Below are positions 1-10,814 of a DNA stretch of 64,000 nucleotides, piece by piece. The notes beneath the pieces are model-generated. The model saw only the letters and a program-made list of their open reading frames with translations, ran no database searches and was not told where the DNA came from. Origin of the DNA: Astrocystis sublimbata. Its lineage: Eukaryota; Ascomycota; Sordariomycetes; Xylariales; Xylariaceae. A program made the translations under genes and the position numbers. The stretch's first letter is position 1. Every line of letters begins with the position of its first letter. The stretch is from positions 640,792-704,791 of the forward strand of contig JAJNNY010000017.1 in assembly GCA_022453515.1 (NCBI GenBank). The letters are read 5' to 3'.

Positions 1-823
1 GCCTGCGAGGCCGTATAAGATCCCTTGGGTCAAAATTAGGTGTGTTGGTGTTGTCGAGAATGAACTCAGCACTAGTGCTAGAGACACTGTAATGGTAACT
101 CTGGTGTTAGTCATGGCCGTTGAGGGCGTCGCCCGGCTAATACAGAAAGTGACGAGAATCCGTAATATTTGCCATGGTTCGGGGGAGTCTCTATGTTCTT
201 CCAATGTCGCAGAAATGAGAGGCACCGGAGAAATACGCACTTGTAGTTATCCCCAAGAAAGGAGTCCAACGAGCCCAGCGTCCGAACTTCCGACAAAATC
301 CCATTATTATCGGCGAAGCCAGGTACATGACTCCCATCGAAGTTGTGCCGATGACTGCGATGTTTGGCTGGCCAGCGAACGGCTCGTGTGAGTTATAATA
401 GTCTTGGAACACGCCAAAGGCGAAGGGGAAGCCTGAATTGTTGTCATGCCCGTTAGCAAACCCGATAGATATGAATGGCGAGTGCTACCGTGTCAAGACA
501 TGATAATTTGAACGTAGTACATGTTCTCTGTATACTGAAAGAGTGAGAAGCACACACATACCCCATACTAAAGCCTCGACGGCGAACACGGCCGCCAGGA
601 ACAGCCACGCATCCTTTCCTCCGTCAACGGGCGGCAGGGAAAACTCATGTCTCTGTGCATTGTTCTCATCTTCCTCGTTTGGCGGTAGTCGGGCATTGAC
701 GGCCTCCAGGAAGCCCTCGTTACCATTGTCTTCGACATAGGGAGTGCCGGGCGTAACGCTTCCCGGGGTTTGCCCAAAGGCTATAGTTGTAGTAGGCCCG
801 AGCTCGATGTCACCGCCAGCCAT
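1..823 (-). CDS. MFS transporter, monocarboxylate (MCT/riboflavin-type) family, 5' part only
   Basis: This is the N-terminal part of a major facilitator superfamily transporter of the fungal monocarboxylate/riboflavin type, an integral membrane protein; the substrate cannot be told. Exons on the minus strand are 823-562, 432-241 and 86 to the window edge, with introns GTATGT..CAG and GTGCGT..CAG, and the phases join cleanly. The N-terminus is an acidic cytosolic tail of about 60 residues. TM1 follows (WLFLAAVFAVEALVWG), then a PFAFGVFQDYY segment typical of this family right after TM1, and a helix around GTTSMGVMYLASPI. Exon 3 begins the next helices (LALVLSSFSTT, LILTQGILYGLAG). The gene is truncated by the window boundary, not by mutation. 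Family assignment is confident from the exon 2 pattern; transport specificity is not inferred. Confidence 0.85.
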
Positions 824-2173
824 GGCGAGTAAGGCTATCGAATTTGATACGCAATGAATGATAAAACAAGTTCAGTTGGTCTTCTATTCTATTGTTGTTA
901 TATAGGTACTCAATCTGTGATGGGGTTTACACATGTGAGTACAATGGGCTTACACATACCTACACATGCAGCGGGCGCCGCCGATGACGGGACGGCAATA
1001 ATCGATGATGCACGTATGAACCTTCACGTAGAAACTACCAAAAGCTGCTCCCGTCGCGACCTCGCATCACATGAATTGGTTTGCAACTGTCATCTCTACA
1101 CCCATAGCCGTGATGCCGCAACTCCTTTATCGGCTCGGACGACGCGTATTGATAAGAAGTACACGATGTGTGAAGTTTCCGAGATACCACGAGGCATGTT
1201 CTAGCGAATGAGAGGCCAATGCTTTACATAATTCTTCGGTGTCTCGCAGAAAAAGAAGCCAAATGGTTATTGACGGCTATCGAGACCATGAACTATCCTC
1301 AAAGCAGTATGAGTTAGCTTTGCATGCTTAGATATTGGGCCATAGTAAAAGGAAGTCTAGAACGGTTCCGATTTCGGCCCGCATCAAGTGTATGTAGTTA
1401 CCTCCTAGGTAGGTAGGTAGTTATTATCAGCACGGCGAGCCGGTCGTCCACGCGAGGCGGACGTGTGGTCGAGGTGCTCCAGTTTGCTGCTTTTGTATGT
1501 ACAAATTGTTGGTCAAAGCAGACCCTGATTTTTATCAAATATATATCCAAATGATCAGTAGTCTTGGATAACCTCCGGAACCGGCGAGTGTGCCAATCAC
1601 GAAATGTTCCAATTAGTACGTCCATGGCTTAATCGTTGGTGGTTCCTTATTGTGATGAATCTGTTGAGAAGGGAGATATGGGTCCCCAAATTTCCTTGGC
1701 CAGGAGGAGCAAACATGGAAAGCCGACTGAAGCCGACTGTTTATCTTGACCCAACCGGCACCGCTACTCCGTGTGGCCGTTATCAATCCAAGCCGCATTA
1801 CTAGGTAGGTAATATCCTGAGTCATATGCATAGTAACATGGAATTAATTACCTTTTCCATCAATAAATATACCTACTGGTAGGTTAGTAGGTATTTGTTT
1901 TTCACGTCGCATGAAATATCGAGAAAGGCATGATGCACGGAAGCATTTGATCGTGTTTGCATAGACAGTGTCATTAATTATATTGTACAACACCGCGCCA
2001 CTCTACGCGATGTTCAAGGGTATCATAAAGGTACATATATGTGTATAGTACAGCGTGAATCTTTGCAGTCATAACTCGTTGAAGTTCTCTCTCGATGATT
2101 TAATTCCACCACCTGCTTCATCATACTCCCGTCCTGAGAACGAGGCTGGGTCGGATTCCGAAGCCTTCGACGC
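824..2173. other. intergenic region with TAGG repeats
   Basis: This stretch lies between the transporter start and the 3' end of the small conserved gene. No reading frame here shows a recognisable family or a convincing splice pattern. A frame at 854-1204 (+) is uniform in composition and unlike any protein I know. The stretch holds TAGGTAGG-type islands at 1404-1420 and 1801-1810, and an inverted ACCTACT/GGTAGGT pair at about 1871-1884. It presumably contains the transporter promoter near 830-1000, but no clear TATA element stands out. Confidence 0.5.
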
Positions 2174-2548
2174 TTAGTAGCGGTACTTGCGGCGAGAAGC
2201 CATTTTTGAGGAGCGGTGGCTTCCGCGGCCGTCTGTGCCATGCATACGACGGGTACCAGCAGCCTAGGTAGCATGAGATGTTAGTTACAATTTGCAGCCC
2301 TTACACGTTCGAAATGAGCAGAACCTTACCTTTTGACCAGGGCGATGTGTGAGGGTGCCCTTGAGCTTCAGCAGTGCACCGCTTACTTTGTCACCCAGTG
2401 TCGCATGACGCTTTTGGTGGTGCACGGGCTGCGCATGGTGATGGTGGGTTGTGGCGGGCTGGCGGCGGGTAAAGAGACCTCCACGCTTCGGGCGAGTGGT
2501 GGTGGTGGTGGTTCGGGTGGTAGTGGCGTGGTGGTGACCGAGAGGCAT
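2174..2548 (-). CDS. conserved small basic fungal protein (102 aa)
   Basis: Two exons on the minus strand, 2548-2330 and 2263-2174, are separated by a 66-nt intron (GTAAGG..CTAG with an ACTAAC branch site) and give 102 residues. The N-terminal half is low complexity: His/Thr runs followed by a basic patch. The C-terminal half carries the recognisable conserved part, DKVSGALLKLKGTLTHRPGQK, continued across the intron by AAGTRRMHGTDGRGSHR. I recognise this as a small protein widespread in Sordariomycetes, of unknown function to me. There is no signal peptide or membrane segment, and it is strongly basic. The correct join of a conserved motif across the intron makes the gene real. The 5' leader is GT-rich. 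Confidence 0.8.
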
Positions 2549-4064
2549 GTTGACTTAATAGTATTGGTGGATGTTTGGTGTTATTGTTGATAGGATGTAG
2601 AGTAGTTACAAGGCAATCTTCAGTATTGAGTTTGTAGGTTATAGTTCAGGAATTATTGTCAGGCTGGAAGAATGAGGGCGCTCTTCTTATATGTAATCTC
2701 ACGTACATATGTCATGTAAGAAACTTGGAAAGGGCGAACCAAGGCATAAGGATTTCTTTTGTCAGTGAACTACCGAGCTACCAAGTGTGGCTTTCAGCCT
2801 ATCAATTGTCAAAGGTCATACAAACACACAACCATTCCACTAGGCATGATGTCAAGCCTCACATTGAACTACGCAAAATGTGTCTGGATTAGGAACAAGA
2901 TAGCCGCTTGGTTCACAATAAGGTGTCAGATGCCTGGAATGATGCTAGCTTCAGGGTCGCACAAGGTGCAGCGCCACAAAGACCCCTATGACGTAGTGGC
3001 ATTGGCGCATTGCGGGGTCCATGACAAGGCTAATCCATTGGTGGGGAAGCTCCCGCCACATAGGGGTGATGTCATATCTGGTTAGGAATCGAGCATGGTA
3101 TGTACAATAGTTAGCATGTCTTTGGCGCGACTTATGACGATGATAAGTTCCGATTGTCTGTTCTTACAAAAGATGAGACAGCAACCTTGATTTCTATAGC
3201 TTTTGCGTCAATGGATCACCTTGATCAGTGATGTGATGTGTCAGCCACCGTCTGTATAAGCCACACCACATCCAGCCTTGAAACAATAGAGGCATTAGGT
3301 GTGCTAGATTGTAGCTGTTTCCTGGCACAGGTTTCCGTAGATATCTCTAGGTACTGAGTTATCCGTTGCGCCACGGCGCCAAGACAATGAATAGTGATGC
3401 TATGCCCCGAAGGACGTCAGGTGTCGAGGGTGTAATCTTGACCGGGTTATAGTTCCCAGCCATCAGTACCTCCAAGGTAGGTAGGTAGGCAACTACCCAA
3501 AAATGAGATGCCATTGGGTGCTATCACATTCTACATTTGGAAATCGTCGTGGCTGAAAACGGCAGAACAATATCCTTGAAGCATAGTCGGAAGCATGTGT
3601 TGGTAATACCGATTTTTGAGGGCCAATATTTCGTCGACTGCGAGGCGTACATACGCGTGAACTAGCTCATTCTCTCAGTTGCCCATTCATTCGCAAGACC
3701 ACCAATATCGGGCCAAGCTCAGGGTAAAAGCGGCACTGCTTAGCTCAAGTGACGCATCAGTTCTGATGGAAGGCGTAAAGGAATTATCGAGAGCACAAAA
3801 CATTTGGCAAAGCAGACAATTGATAACAATCAGCCTCGGGTACTTTCTGAAACAGACTAGAGAATGGAACAGGAATAGATACCAAGACATAAGAAGCACA
3901 TACAATCTATAGAATTCACTTGTCGAGCATCTCATTGGCCGGTGGATTATTCAGATGTCTTCCTCTGAAAGCAAAGAGCTTAAAGTCGGTCTAGTCTCTG
4001 TTCTTCTCGAGTAATGATTCGGCAATATGTAGACACTGAGTTTTAGCATCGCACCAAGATGCTC
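2549..4064. other. intergenic region with repeat copy and tRNA-like relic
   Basis: No gene is supported here. Frames at 2656-3085 and 3679-3912 show no family and no plausible splicing. The stretch holds a TAGGTAGG island at 3476-3490, a sequence on the minus strand at about 3380-3314 that starts like the 5' half of a tRNA (GCGCCGTGGCGCAACGGATAAC), and one copy (about 3711-3770) of a degenerate repeat whose partner lies at 7764-7820. Confidence 0.45.
3711..3770 (+). repeat. degenerate dispersed repeat, copy A
   Basis: Shares GCCAAG..TCAGG..TAAAAGCGGCA..TAGCTCAAGT..GCAT with copy B at 7764-7820, with small indels. Both copies lie in intergenic DNA. Confidence 0.5.
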
Positions 4065-5124
4065 TTACGCACTTGTCAAGTTCTTCTTGATCTTTGCAAT
4101 ATCTTGCTGCGAAAAACCTAGCCGCCCCGTAACAAACTCCTCAAAGCCTCCGTATTGCTTCCCCAGCCCCTTTACAAAGGCCAACCAACAAGACTTTTTC
4201 AGACTGACGAGATTGTAGAAACCCGGTTGATCGTCGCCGGAGGCGTCCGTGCCCCTTTTGGCAAAGTTGATGAGCATCTCGCGCACAGGTTCAGTGCCTA
4301 TGCGCGACAGCTGCCAATCCGAAGCGATGGCGTCTTCAGATGCCCCGGCGAGGGTTAGTAGCAAACCGCCAAATACACCTGTCCTGTCTCGACCAGCTTG
4401 AATTTGTCAGTATCCATTGGGTGCTTACAATTTTGATGCCATCCATGTCTGGCAGTATTTTTACAGCTTGCTATCGACCCGGACAGGAGGGATGGAGCCG
4501 ACACAATAACTTACCTGTGCAATGCACCAGAAAAGGGTCTTGCGGATGATCTCGTACGTGCTCAAGGATAGCCTTCCAGCTGTCCGCGTATGCCTCCACA
4601 ACGTCGAGGTACATGTCCTCATAGCCTGCCTCGCCGTCGCCCGCAACAAACTGATTCAGGTCCGGCTTCGCGTCGGGCTTGTTGCTCTGGATCCAAGTGT
4701 TCTCAACTACAGCCTTTGGAGTCAATAATTGCCATTCAATGCAAGTAAATGAATACAGGGGTTGCATACCACCTTCGATGGCTGGGTCTGGCATGCTGCC
4801 GCGCTCTTCGGGCGAGCGCAGGTCGAAGATGCGCTTCACCCCGAGTTTGCCGGTCAGCACCGCCTTGCCATTGTCAGTCAGACCGCCCAAAGCACCGGAA
4901 CGGAAGGCGTAGTTGGCGCGCAGCGGACTGTTTGACACGAGACCCAGGTCCCGTGTATTGAAGGTCCCGTCTAAGAAGACGAAGGGTGGGGAGGATATCA
5001 CTGGCCCGTAAACCTCTGGCGCGAGAGCGTTCTTGACATCAGTGTTGGCCAGTTGAGCAAGATCTGCTGTTGTCGCGGCCATTGTGGAGGATGGATGTTG
5101 TAACCGTAGCGGGGTATCTGCCAA
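4065..5124 (-). CDS. tyrosine/serine protein phosphatase, Y_phosphatase3 family
   Basis: A soluble dual-specificity-like phosphatase (fungal/bacterial Y_phosphatase3 type) of 292 residues. Exons are 5124-4770, 4706-4515 and 4396-4065. Intron 1 (63 nt, GTATGC..TAG) restores the conserved IEGVENTW join. Intron 2 (118 nt, GTAAGT..AAG) splits the P-loop. The spliced P-loop is HCTAGRDRTG, the canonical C-x5-R signature, with its catalytic Cys near residue 181. Upstream lie NTRDLG and FDLRSPEER, both typical of the family. A second in-frame ATG at 5082 (MAATTADL) could be the true start, which would remove 14 residues. Substrate unknown; members act on phosphotyrosine or phosphoinositides. It diverges from the PaxU-like gene across a 1.3-kb spacer. 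Confidence 0.9.
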
Positions 5125-6392
5125 GAAAGCGCTGCTGGTGTTGGTGGTCTAAGACAAGAGCCTCTTTTCCCTTTCCTTTCCTTTCCTTTCCTTTCCACGG
5201 CTTTTGATAGGATACCTGAACTGTCCTTTTTGTTCAGTTGATTGAACTAGAAAGGTTTTAGAGCGTAGGAATGTGTAACTTGGTGAAGGTCTTGGCCTCA
5301 GTAACGATTTGGGAATGGTGACTGTCACAACCCCGCCCCCACTTCGTCCATATGGCTTCCCTGCAGCAAGAGCACGGGTTAATAAGCACACATCGATGTT
5401 TTCTACTTTAAATAGACAGTTCTTGATTTAGGAGTATCCTTTTGATTTTTGATCCAAACTTAGAGTAGGATTACGTTTGAATCTAGACACTGCTTTTTGG
5501 AACAATTGCCTACCCAATCCTTGGACCCTATTAGTTATATAGAGAATTAATACAAACGTCGGCAGATAATCCAATAGTTGTTTCGCTAGGCTATATTAAG
5601 ATGAGCTGAATAATAGAGTAGATATTTTGGCAGATTCTTCATTTTCGGTTGTCTTCTTAGGTCTCACTCCCATCTATGTTGAGTCATGTTTAGTAGGCAC
5701 TATTGTGACGTGTGACGTGTGACTGATACCTGCGATTGCATACAGTATCTGTCCTCTCAAGCTCTACAAGTCGTGGACTTTGGTTACCGTTCTTCCGAAG
5801 AGACCAGGGCAGTAGTTTACGGGCAATGAGTAGAGGGCAATATCTTTCTAGTGAAGTTGAACAGGTTCCAAGTTATTGGATCAGTTTGAGTCTTCCTACT
5901 TCAGGGCTTAGCGCAATCGCCACTTTCGCTCAACCTCTTTCTGCGTACACTTCAGGATTCAACTTGAAATTGAGGATACTAACTAGGTAAAAGTGGAAAT
6001 TTATGCATTGTTGATACATAATGAAACGGTCCTCGAAACGGTTTCTAGCTAGGTCACGGCCTCGTGGTTTTTAGAATTGTCAACTAGGTACCTTAGGTAC
6101 AGCTCTTGGAAGTCTCCTCTTTGTAGGGTACCCTACCTAATTTTAGGGTCTGCCTCCCGGGCAGCGCGGCCGAGGTACAGTAGCGGGCAGCAACAGCAAC
6201 CTGCATGCGCATTGCACATACCTACCTCCTACCTATCTCGCCTATGTATGTACATCCCGCCGTGGAGATCCATCCGGCTTTTCCTTTCCTAGCAACCACA
6301 CCCCTCTCTTCCCCCCAAACCAGCCAACCAGCCTTGCCAGCCACCATATCTCGTTAATCTTCATATTCGTAGATCTTCCTAGCAATCAAACC
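5125..6392. other. intergenic spacer of divergent gene pair
   Basis: The spacer holds a short pentanucleotide repeat (5161-5197), an AT-rich middle (about 5400-5650) with no coding signal, and a C-rich promoter-like stretch (6240-6390) directly before the DUF829 gene, including CCTA-type motifs at 6218-6235. Confidence 0.5.
5161..5197. repeat. (CTTTC)n microsatellite
   Basis: Five or so tandem copies of a TTTCC/CTTTC unit lie 35-75 bp upstream of the phosphatase start codon at 5124, so probably in its 5' leader or core promoter. On the gene's strand it reads as a GGAAA purine tract. Confidence 0.85.
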
Positions 6393-7262
6393 ATGGCATC
6401 CGCAGAAGCACCAGCCCCTAAAGAAAGGCCCCTGTCGTTTATGGAGGCGCTCGACCCGCTCGTCTCCCTCTACCGCCCGTCAGAGGGTTCAAGTTCTAGC
6501 TCGAGCAGAAGCGCGGACCATCAACCGCGACTCATCATCGTTGCCAGCTGGACCGATGCGAGAGATGTTCACATCGCAAAATACTTGGTCAAATACCAGG
6601 CTCTGTACCCTGCTGCAAGCATCCTGCTTCTCAAGAGCACCACGAGCCACATCATACGCCCGTCGCTGATCGGCCCTTCCATGAAACACGCCGCTTCCGT
6701 CGTTCGCGCCGCCTTCCAGACACCAACATCGTCCTCTCCTCAGTCTCTTCTCATCCACATGTTCTCCAACGGTGGCTCCTCCAGCATCGCCAACCTATAC
6801 GATCAGTATGCTGTCTTGGCGGGCCCCGACGATGACAAGATCCTACCCCCACACGTCACCGTCTTTGACTCATGCCCAGGCGTCTATAGCATCCCTCGCG
6901 CCGTGGCCTTTTACAATGTTGGCCTCTCGTCCTTCCAGCGTTTGATCGCTGCGCCTGTTATCTATGCTTGGACCGGCGTGTGGTCTGCTTTGATAGCTCT
7001 ATATCTCTTGCCCGACTCGTTGGCCGACTGGGGAACGACACATAATGAGAAGGGCAACACAGCCGAGGCGCGCCGGGTGTACATATACAGCCCCAGCGAT
7101 GAATTAATTGACTATAAAGCTGTCGAGGCACATGCGGCTGAGGCGAAGACTAAAGGTTTCTCCGTTGCGTTAGAAAAATATGACGGTTCGGCGCATGTCG
7201 CACATCTACGGAAAGATGAGAGTCGATACTGGGATATTGTCAGCAAGACTCTGGAGTTCTGA
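6393..7262 (+). CDS. DUF829 / PaxU-like alpha/beta hydrolase (TMEM53 family)
   Basis: An intronless 289-residue gene. The protein matches the DUF829 family (TMEM53, and PaxU-like proteins named from the paxilline cluster) in architecture: a RLIIVASWTDAR strand-loop near residue 45, HIAKYLVKYQALYPAASILLL, then LLIHMFSNGGSSS near residue 125, which is the nucleophile-elbow position. A C-terminal RVYIYSPSDELIDYKAVEAHA block and the late GSAHVAHLR would supply the acid and histidine of an alpha/beta-hydrolase triad. A hydrophobic stretch at about 185-210 (APVIYAWTGVWSALIALYLL) may bind membrane. Substrate unknown. Despite the PaxU name there is no indole-diterpene cluster around it. The start ATG follows a CAAACC context, and no earlier in-frame ATG is better. 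Confidence 0.88.
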   Translation: MASAEAPAPKERPLSFMEALDPLVSLYRPSEGSSSSSSRSADHQPRLIIVASWTDARDVHIAKYLVKYQALYPAASILLLKSTTSHIIRPSLIGPSMKHAASVVRAAFQTPTSSSPQSLLIHMFSNGGSSSIANLYDQYAVLAGPDDDKILPPHVTVFDSCPGVYSIPRAVAFYNVGLSSFQRLIAAPVIYAWTGVWSALIALYLLPDSLADWGTTHNEKGNTAEARRVYIYSPSDELIDYKAVEAHAAEAKTKGFSVALEKYDGSAHVAHLRKDESRYWDIVSKTLEF

Positions 7263-8205
7263 GGTAGGTATCATGGTAAGGTGGGTGCAGATCGGTAGAG
7301 CCTTCTTTCCAGGGACTTCGTAGATGGATTTGGACCTCAAATCATAAGAATACTGTAAACACTACTTCGCTACTTATAATATAACGACTATACTCTTCTG
7401 TGAGAGCTAACGGTAAGGTGATGGCGGTTGCGTCCTTGTCACAGTATACCTCGTGTTGAACCGGGTTTCCCTTCTGCACACCCTCGTCTAGTACTGAACT
7501 TCTGGACCTTGCTTGGACTAGTCAAGAGGTGATAGTTGGTACGAATCCCAACTACCATCTCTTACGACTTCAAAGGATGTCGCTCGAGTTATAGTACGGA
7601 CCGTGCTGTAATGCAAACTAACGAGTAACTATCTAGGTAGATAAGGTTGGTCTCACAATGGATCCATGGTATGGTAGTTAAACTGCCCTGTGCTTTTTGT
7701 ACACTTGAGGTGGGTGATTCGTCACAGGCCGACAGGGCAGTGGAAAGGAAATGGTCTTGATAGTGCCAAGATCAGGCTAAAAGCGGCATAGCTCAAGTTG
7801 CATCTGATTCGCTAGAACCTGTCAAAGGCTCAAGGAGATAGGCAAATGTGACCCTTTGGCTTTGGAACTATCTAAACGAGCACTCATCTAAACGAATCAC
7901 CCGTTATATATTTTCCGATGTCGCTAAAAGTGTGCCAGGCCAGCTGGTAAATACAATAGATAGCCCACACTACCCGTTCCTTTTGGCATGGTGTCATTGA
8001 GTGCATGATATCTGTGCATACCTATGGAGGAGTCATCGTATATCAGAGAGTTGATGGCTCCTTTTATCTAGGTAGGTGCGATAGATAGATGAGATGTCCA
8101 CCTCGACCTGCCTAGTCCCCACATTGCCCACACGTTGAACAATGCTAGGAGGTTTGACGATCTCTCATTCACCCCAAGGACCCAGGACGTAGGTAACACT
8201 GCAAG
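7263..8205. other. intergenic region with second repeat copy
   Basis: No gene supported. It contains the partner copy (about 7764-7820) of the degenerate repeat seen at 3711-3770, and TAGGTAG motifs near 7634 and 8069. The last 100 bp before 8206 are presumably the promoter of the amidohydrolase gene. Confidence 0.45.
7764..7820 (+). repeat. degenerate dispersed repeat, copy B
   Basis: Partner of copy A at 3711-3770, in the same orientation and about 4 kb away. Similarity fades gradually after the shared AGCTCAAGT block, as in old mutated copies. Confidence 0.5.
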
Positions 8206-10034
8206 ATGGCCTGGTTATACTCAATTGCGACCGTGGTAGGGCTGGGTAGCCTCATGCAGTTTGGCCAAGACGCAGCTGACTCGCTGTTCGCTGACACGCA
8301 CTGCTATCAAGGTGTACGCACGAACGGGGACGCAGATGTGGACGTGAACTGCTTCTCCGTGTCTACGGGGAAGTTCTCCCAAGTGTTCAGAGCAAGCAGC
8401 GAATCGGCGTTGACTGAGAATGCGAAACCAGGATACGCCATGCCCGGTCTTTGGGACGGACATGGCCATTTGCTTCAGTATGGCGAGTTCCTGAACTCAG
8501 TAGATCTGTTTGGCTCAGCAACACTGGACGAGATTCGAGATCGTGTACACAAGTACGTAGACGAGCACCCTGGCGCTGGTACCGCACACGAATGGATTAG
8601 AGGCGTTGGATGGGATCAGATGGCTCTTGGGACTATGCCTACTGCTGTGAGTTGCTCTCTGCCGTGCTGTTCGAAGCGTGTGCACTGCCAAACCTGTTTT
8701 GGTCCCATTAAATTGACGCCATGCAAAGGAAGACTTGGGAGCGGACGAGGACTTGAAAGACTTATATATCATGCTCGATCGAGTAGACGTGCACTGTATA
8801 TGGGTCTCTCAAGCTGTTCTGGCTTTGCTACCGGAAGATCTACCTGACGTGCCTGGCGGAGAAGTTGTTAGAAACCCTGGAATGGGTGTGTTCTGCGACA
8901 ATGCGATGGCCCAAGTCACAGCACTGTGGCCAAAACCAGACAACAACAAGAAGTCAGCATTCATCAAAAGCGCAATGAGGCAGCTCAATCAGTTCGGATT
9001 GGTGGGAATGCATGATGCAGGGGTCAACGCGGACAACTTGAACCTCTTCAAAGACTTAGCAGGGAGTGAAGATTGGACAGTCAGAGTGTATGCGATGGTA
9101 GAGTACTATGACCGCAGTGCATCGTGTCCCGATCCAGTCGAACGATACAACGACCCCAACGGCTTCTTGAGTATCCAGAGTGTGAAGCTGTTCGCAGGTA
9201 AGTACTACCTGTGGTTGCTGCTCGTCACAATACGATGCCCTGACATTTTATATAGATGGTGCTCTAGGCAGCTGGGGCAGCGCAATGCTCGAGGACTACG
9301 CAGATCGCCCTGGGGTTTCGGGATCTTTGCTCGTGAATGCGTCCGAACTCACGTATCGAGCCGTATCTTGGGCCACCAAAGGATTTCAAGTAAACATCCA
9401 CGCAATCGGCGACCTCGCAAACCGTTATGCCGTCGATGCCCAGACGGCAGCTCTCAGATTGCTCTGTCCATGTGAGCCACTCTCCGAGTGCCAGGCCAAA
9501 CACCGCTTCCGCATCGAGCATTTGCAGATCATTCACCAAGATGACCAGGCGCGCATGCATGCCATTGGTATCATACCCTCCATCCAGCCCACGCATGCTA
9601 CATCAGATATGGCCTACGCCGAGACGAGGCTCGGCAAAGAACGCACGGAGAAGGAAGCATATCGCATGCGCTCGTTTCTCGACATCAGACCGGTCCTAGG
9701 CAGTGATTTCCCCGTCGAGCCGGCGGACCCGTTCCAAGGTATCTACGCGGCGGTCACCAGGAGAAGCCCACACACAGGCCTAGGTGCGAACGGGGATCCT
9801 GAGGGATGGCATACAGAAGAGGCTTTGAGTCTCGACCAGGCGATCAGGGGCTTCACAGAAGGGCCTGCCTACGGCGGATTCACAGAAGGAAAATCGGGGG
9901 TCATCAAGCCGGGTGCCTTTGCTGATTGGGTTGTGCTGGATAAACCTCTTGAAGATATGGACATCGAGGAGCTTCGGTCTCTCAAGGTTAGAGAAACATG
10001 GGTTGGAGGCAGGAGAGTCTATAGCCGCGATTGA
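8206..10034 (+). CDS. YtcJ-like metal-dependent amidohydrolase (amidohydrolase family 3), secreted or vacuolar
   Basis: Three exons, 8206-8646, 8729-9197 and 9256-10034, give 562 residues with closed phases. The introns are GTGAGT..AAG (82 nt) and GTAAGT..TAG (58 nt). The N-terminus (MAWLYSIATVVGLGSLMQFG) looks like a signal peptide or anchor. The metal-binding GLWDGHGHLL motif (H86, H88) is followed by the typical GVGWDQ and DRVDVHCIWVSQ blocks, then KLFADGALGSWGSAM (joined across intron 2), NIHAIGD and FRIEHLQI. The late SDFPVEPADPFQGIYAAVTRR and PGAFADWVVLD are family hallmarks. These enzymes hydrolyse amides or related bonds with a bound metal; no substrate can be named. The length is normal for the family. 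Confidence 0.92.
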
Positions 10035-10814
10035 GTCCACTTGATACCTCTTGGATGCTCAGGCGAACGGTAGTACTCATAGAGATTTGAACTCTACTTA
10101 AACGGAGTATGATAAACTTAGACACGTCGTAATAGATTCAGCTCATTTGTTAATAGCGATGGAATGGCTGTTAGTATCGCATAGTACCTGGCTCATCCGG
10201 AGACACAGATAACGGTTTACGATGGATGTTGTGTAAGTGTACTGTACAGTGCCGAGTAAAGTACCTACCTTATACTCACGGGACAATATGCTGCGTGTGA
10301 TGTGTGACGTGAGCATTTCTGATAAATCATTTCTGGACAGAACATTCGGGCTGTTAAACTGCTCATTTATCGGAAAGACAGTTTTGAAAGCTGCATGGGC
10401 TTGGTGAAGCACCAGTGCCAGACGAACAGCGGCCCTGCTTAGGTATCTATCTAGGCGGGGCTAGGTAGTGACAGCTGCGCCAATTATCAAACAGGCCGCC
10501 GGAGATAAAGTTCTCCAAGCGCAATCCCCGTCACCGGTGAGAGCGTCACTGTGTACCGTACCGTAGCCTATCGAGCTATCAATCCAGCTATCAATCCGTG
10601 GGTGACGGGCCCGCGCCGGGGAGCTTCAAATCACTATTGTGGGAGCTTCGTCATATCCCATCCTGAACATCCATCCTCTCTCGGCCGCACAACCGACCTC
10701 AGCCATGCGCAGGTAACGATCTGAATGCCCCTGCCATTGCGACCAAGCTCAATCGGAAGCTAACCAAGCCGCTGCCATGGTAGAAGTTCGCATACCTAAG
10801 TCTTCTCTCCAACT
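10035..10814. other. intergenic region and 5' leader of CIA84-like gene
   Basis: No gene supported. TAGG/TATC motifs lie around 10441-10470. The region from about 10670 is C-rich and probably transcribed. It contains three ATGs upstream of the main start (10705, 10725, 10777), none in frame with it. Confidence 0.5.

Noticed and set aside
854..1204. 116-codon plus-strand frame upstream of the transporter
   Set aside because: No family, no conserved motif, and it overlaps the expected divergent promoter.
5736..6292. Two plus-strand frames in the phosphatase/PaxU-like spacer
   Set aside because: Unrecognised composition, no splice sites, located in AT-rich and promoter-like DNA.
6393..10034. 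Secondary-metabolite cluster suggested by the PaxU-like gene next to an amidohydrolase
   Set aside because: No backbone enzyme (PKS, NRPS, terpene cyclase), prenyltransferase or P450 nearby; PaxU-like DUF829 proteins are common outside clusters.
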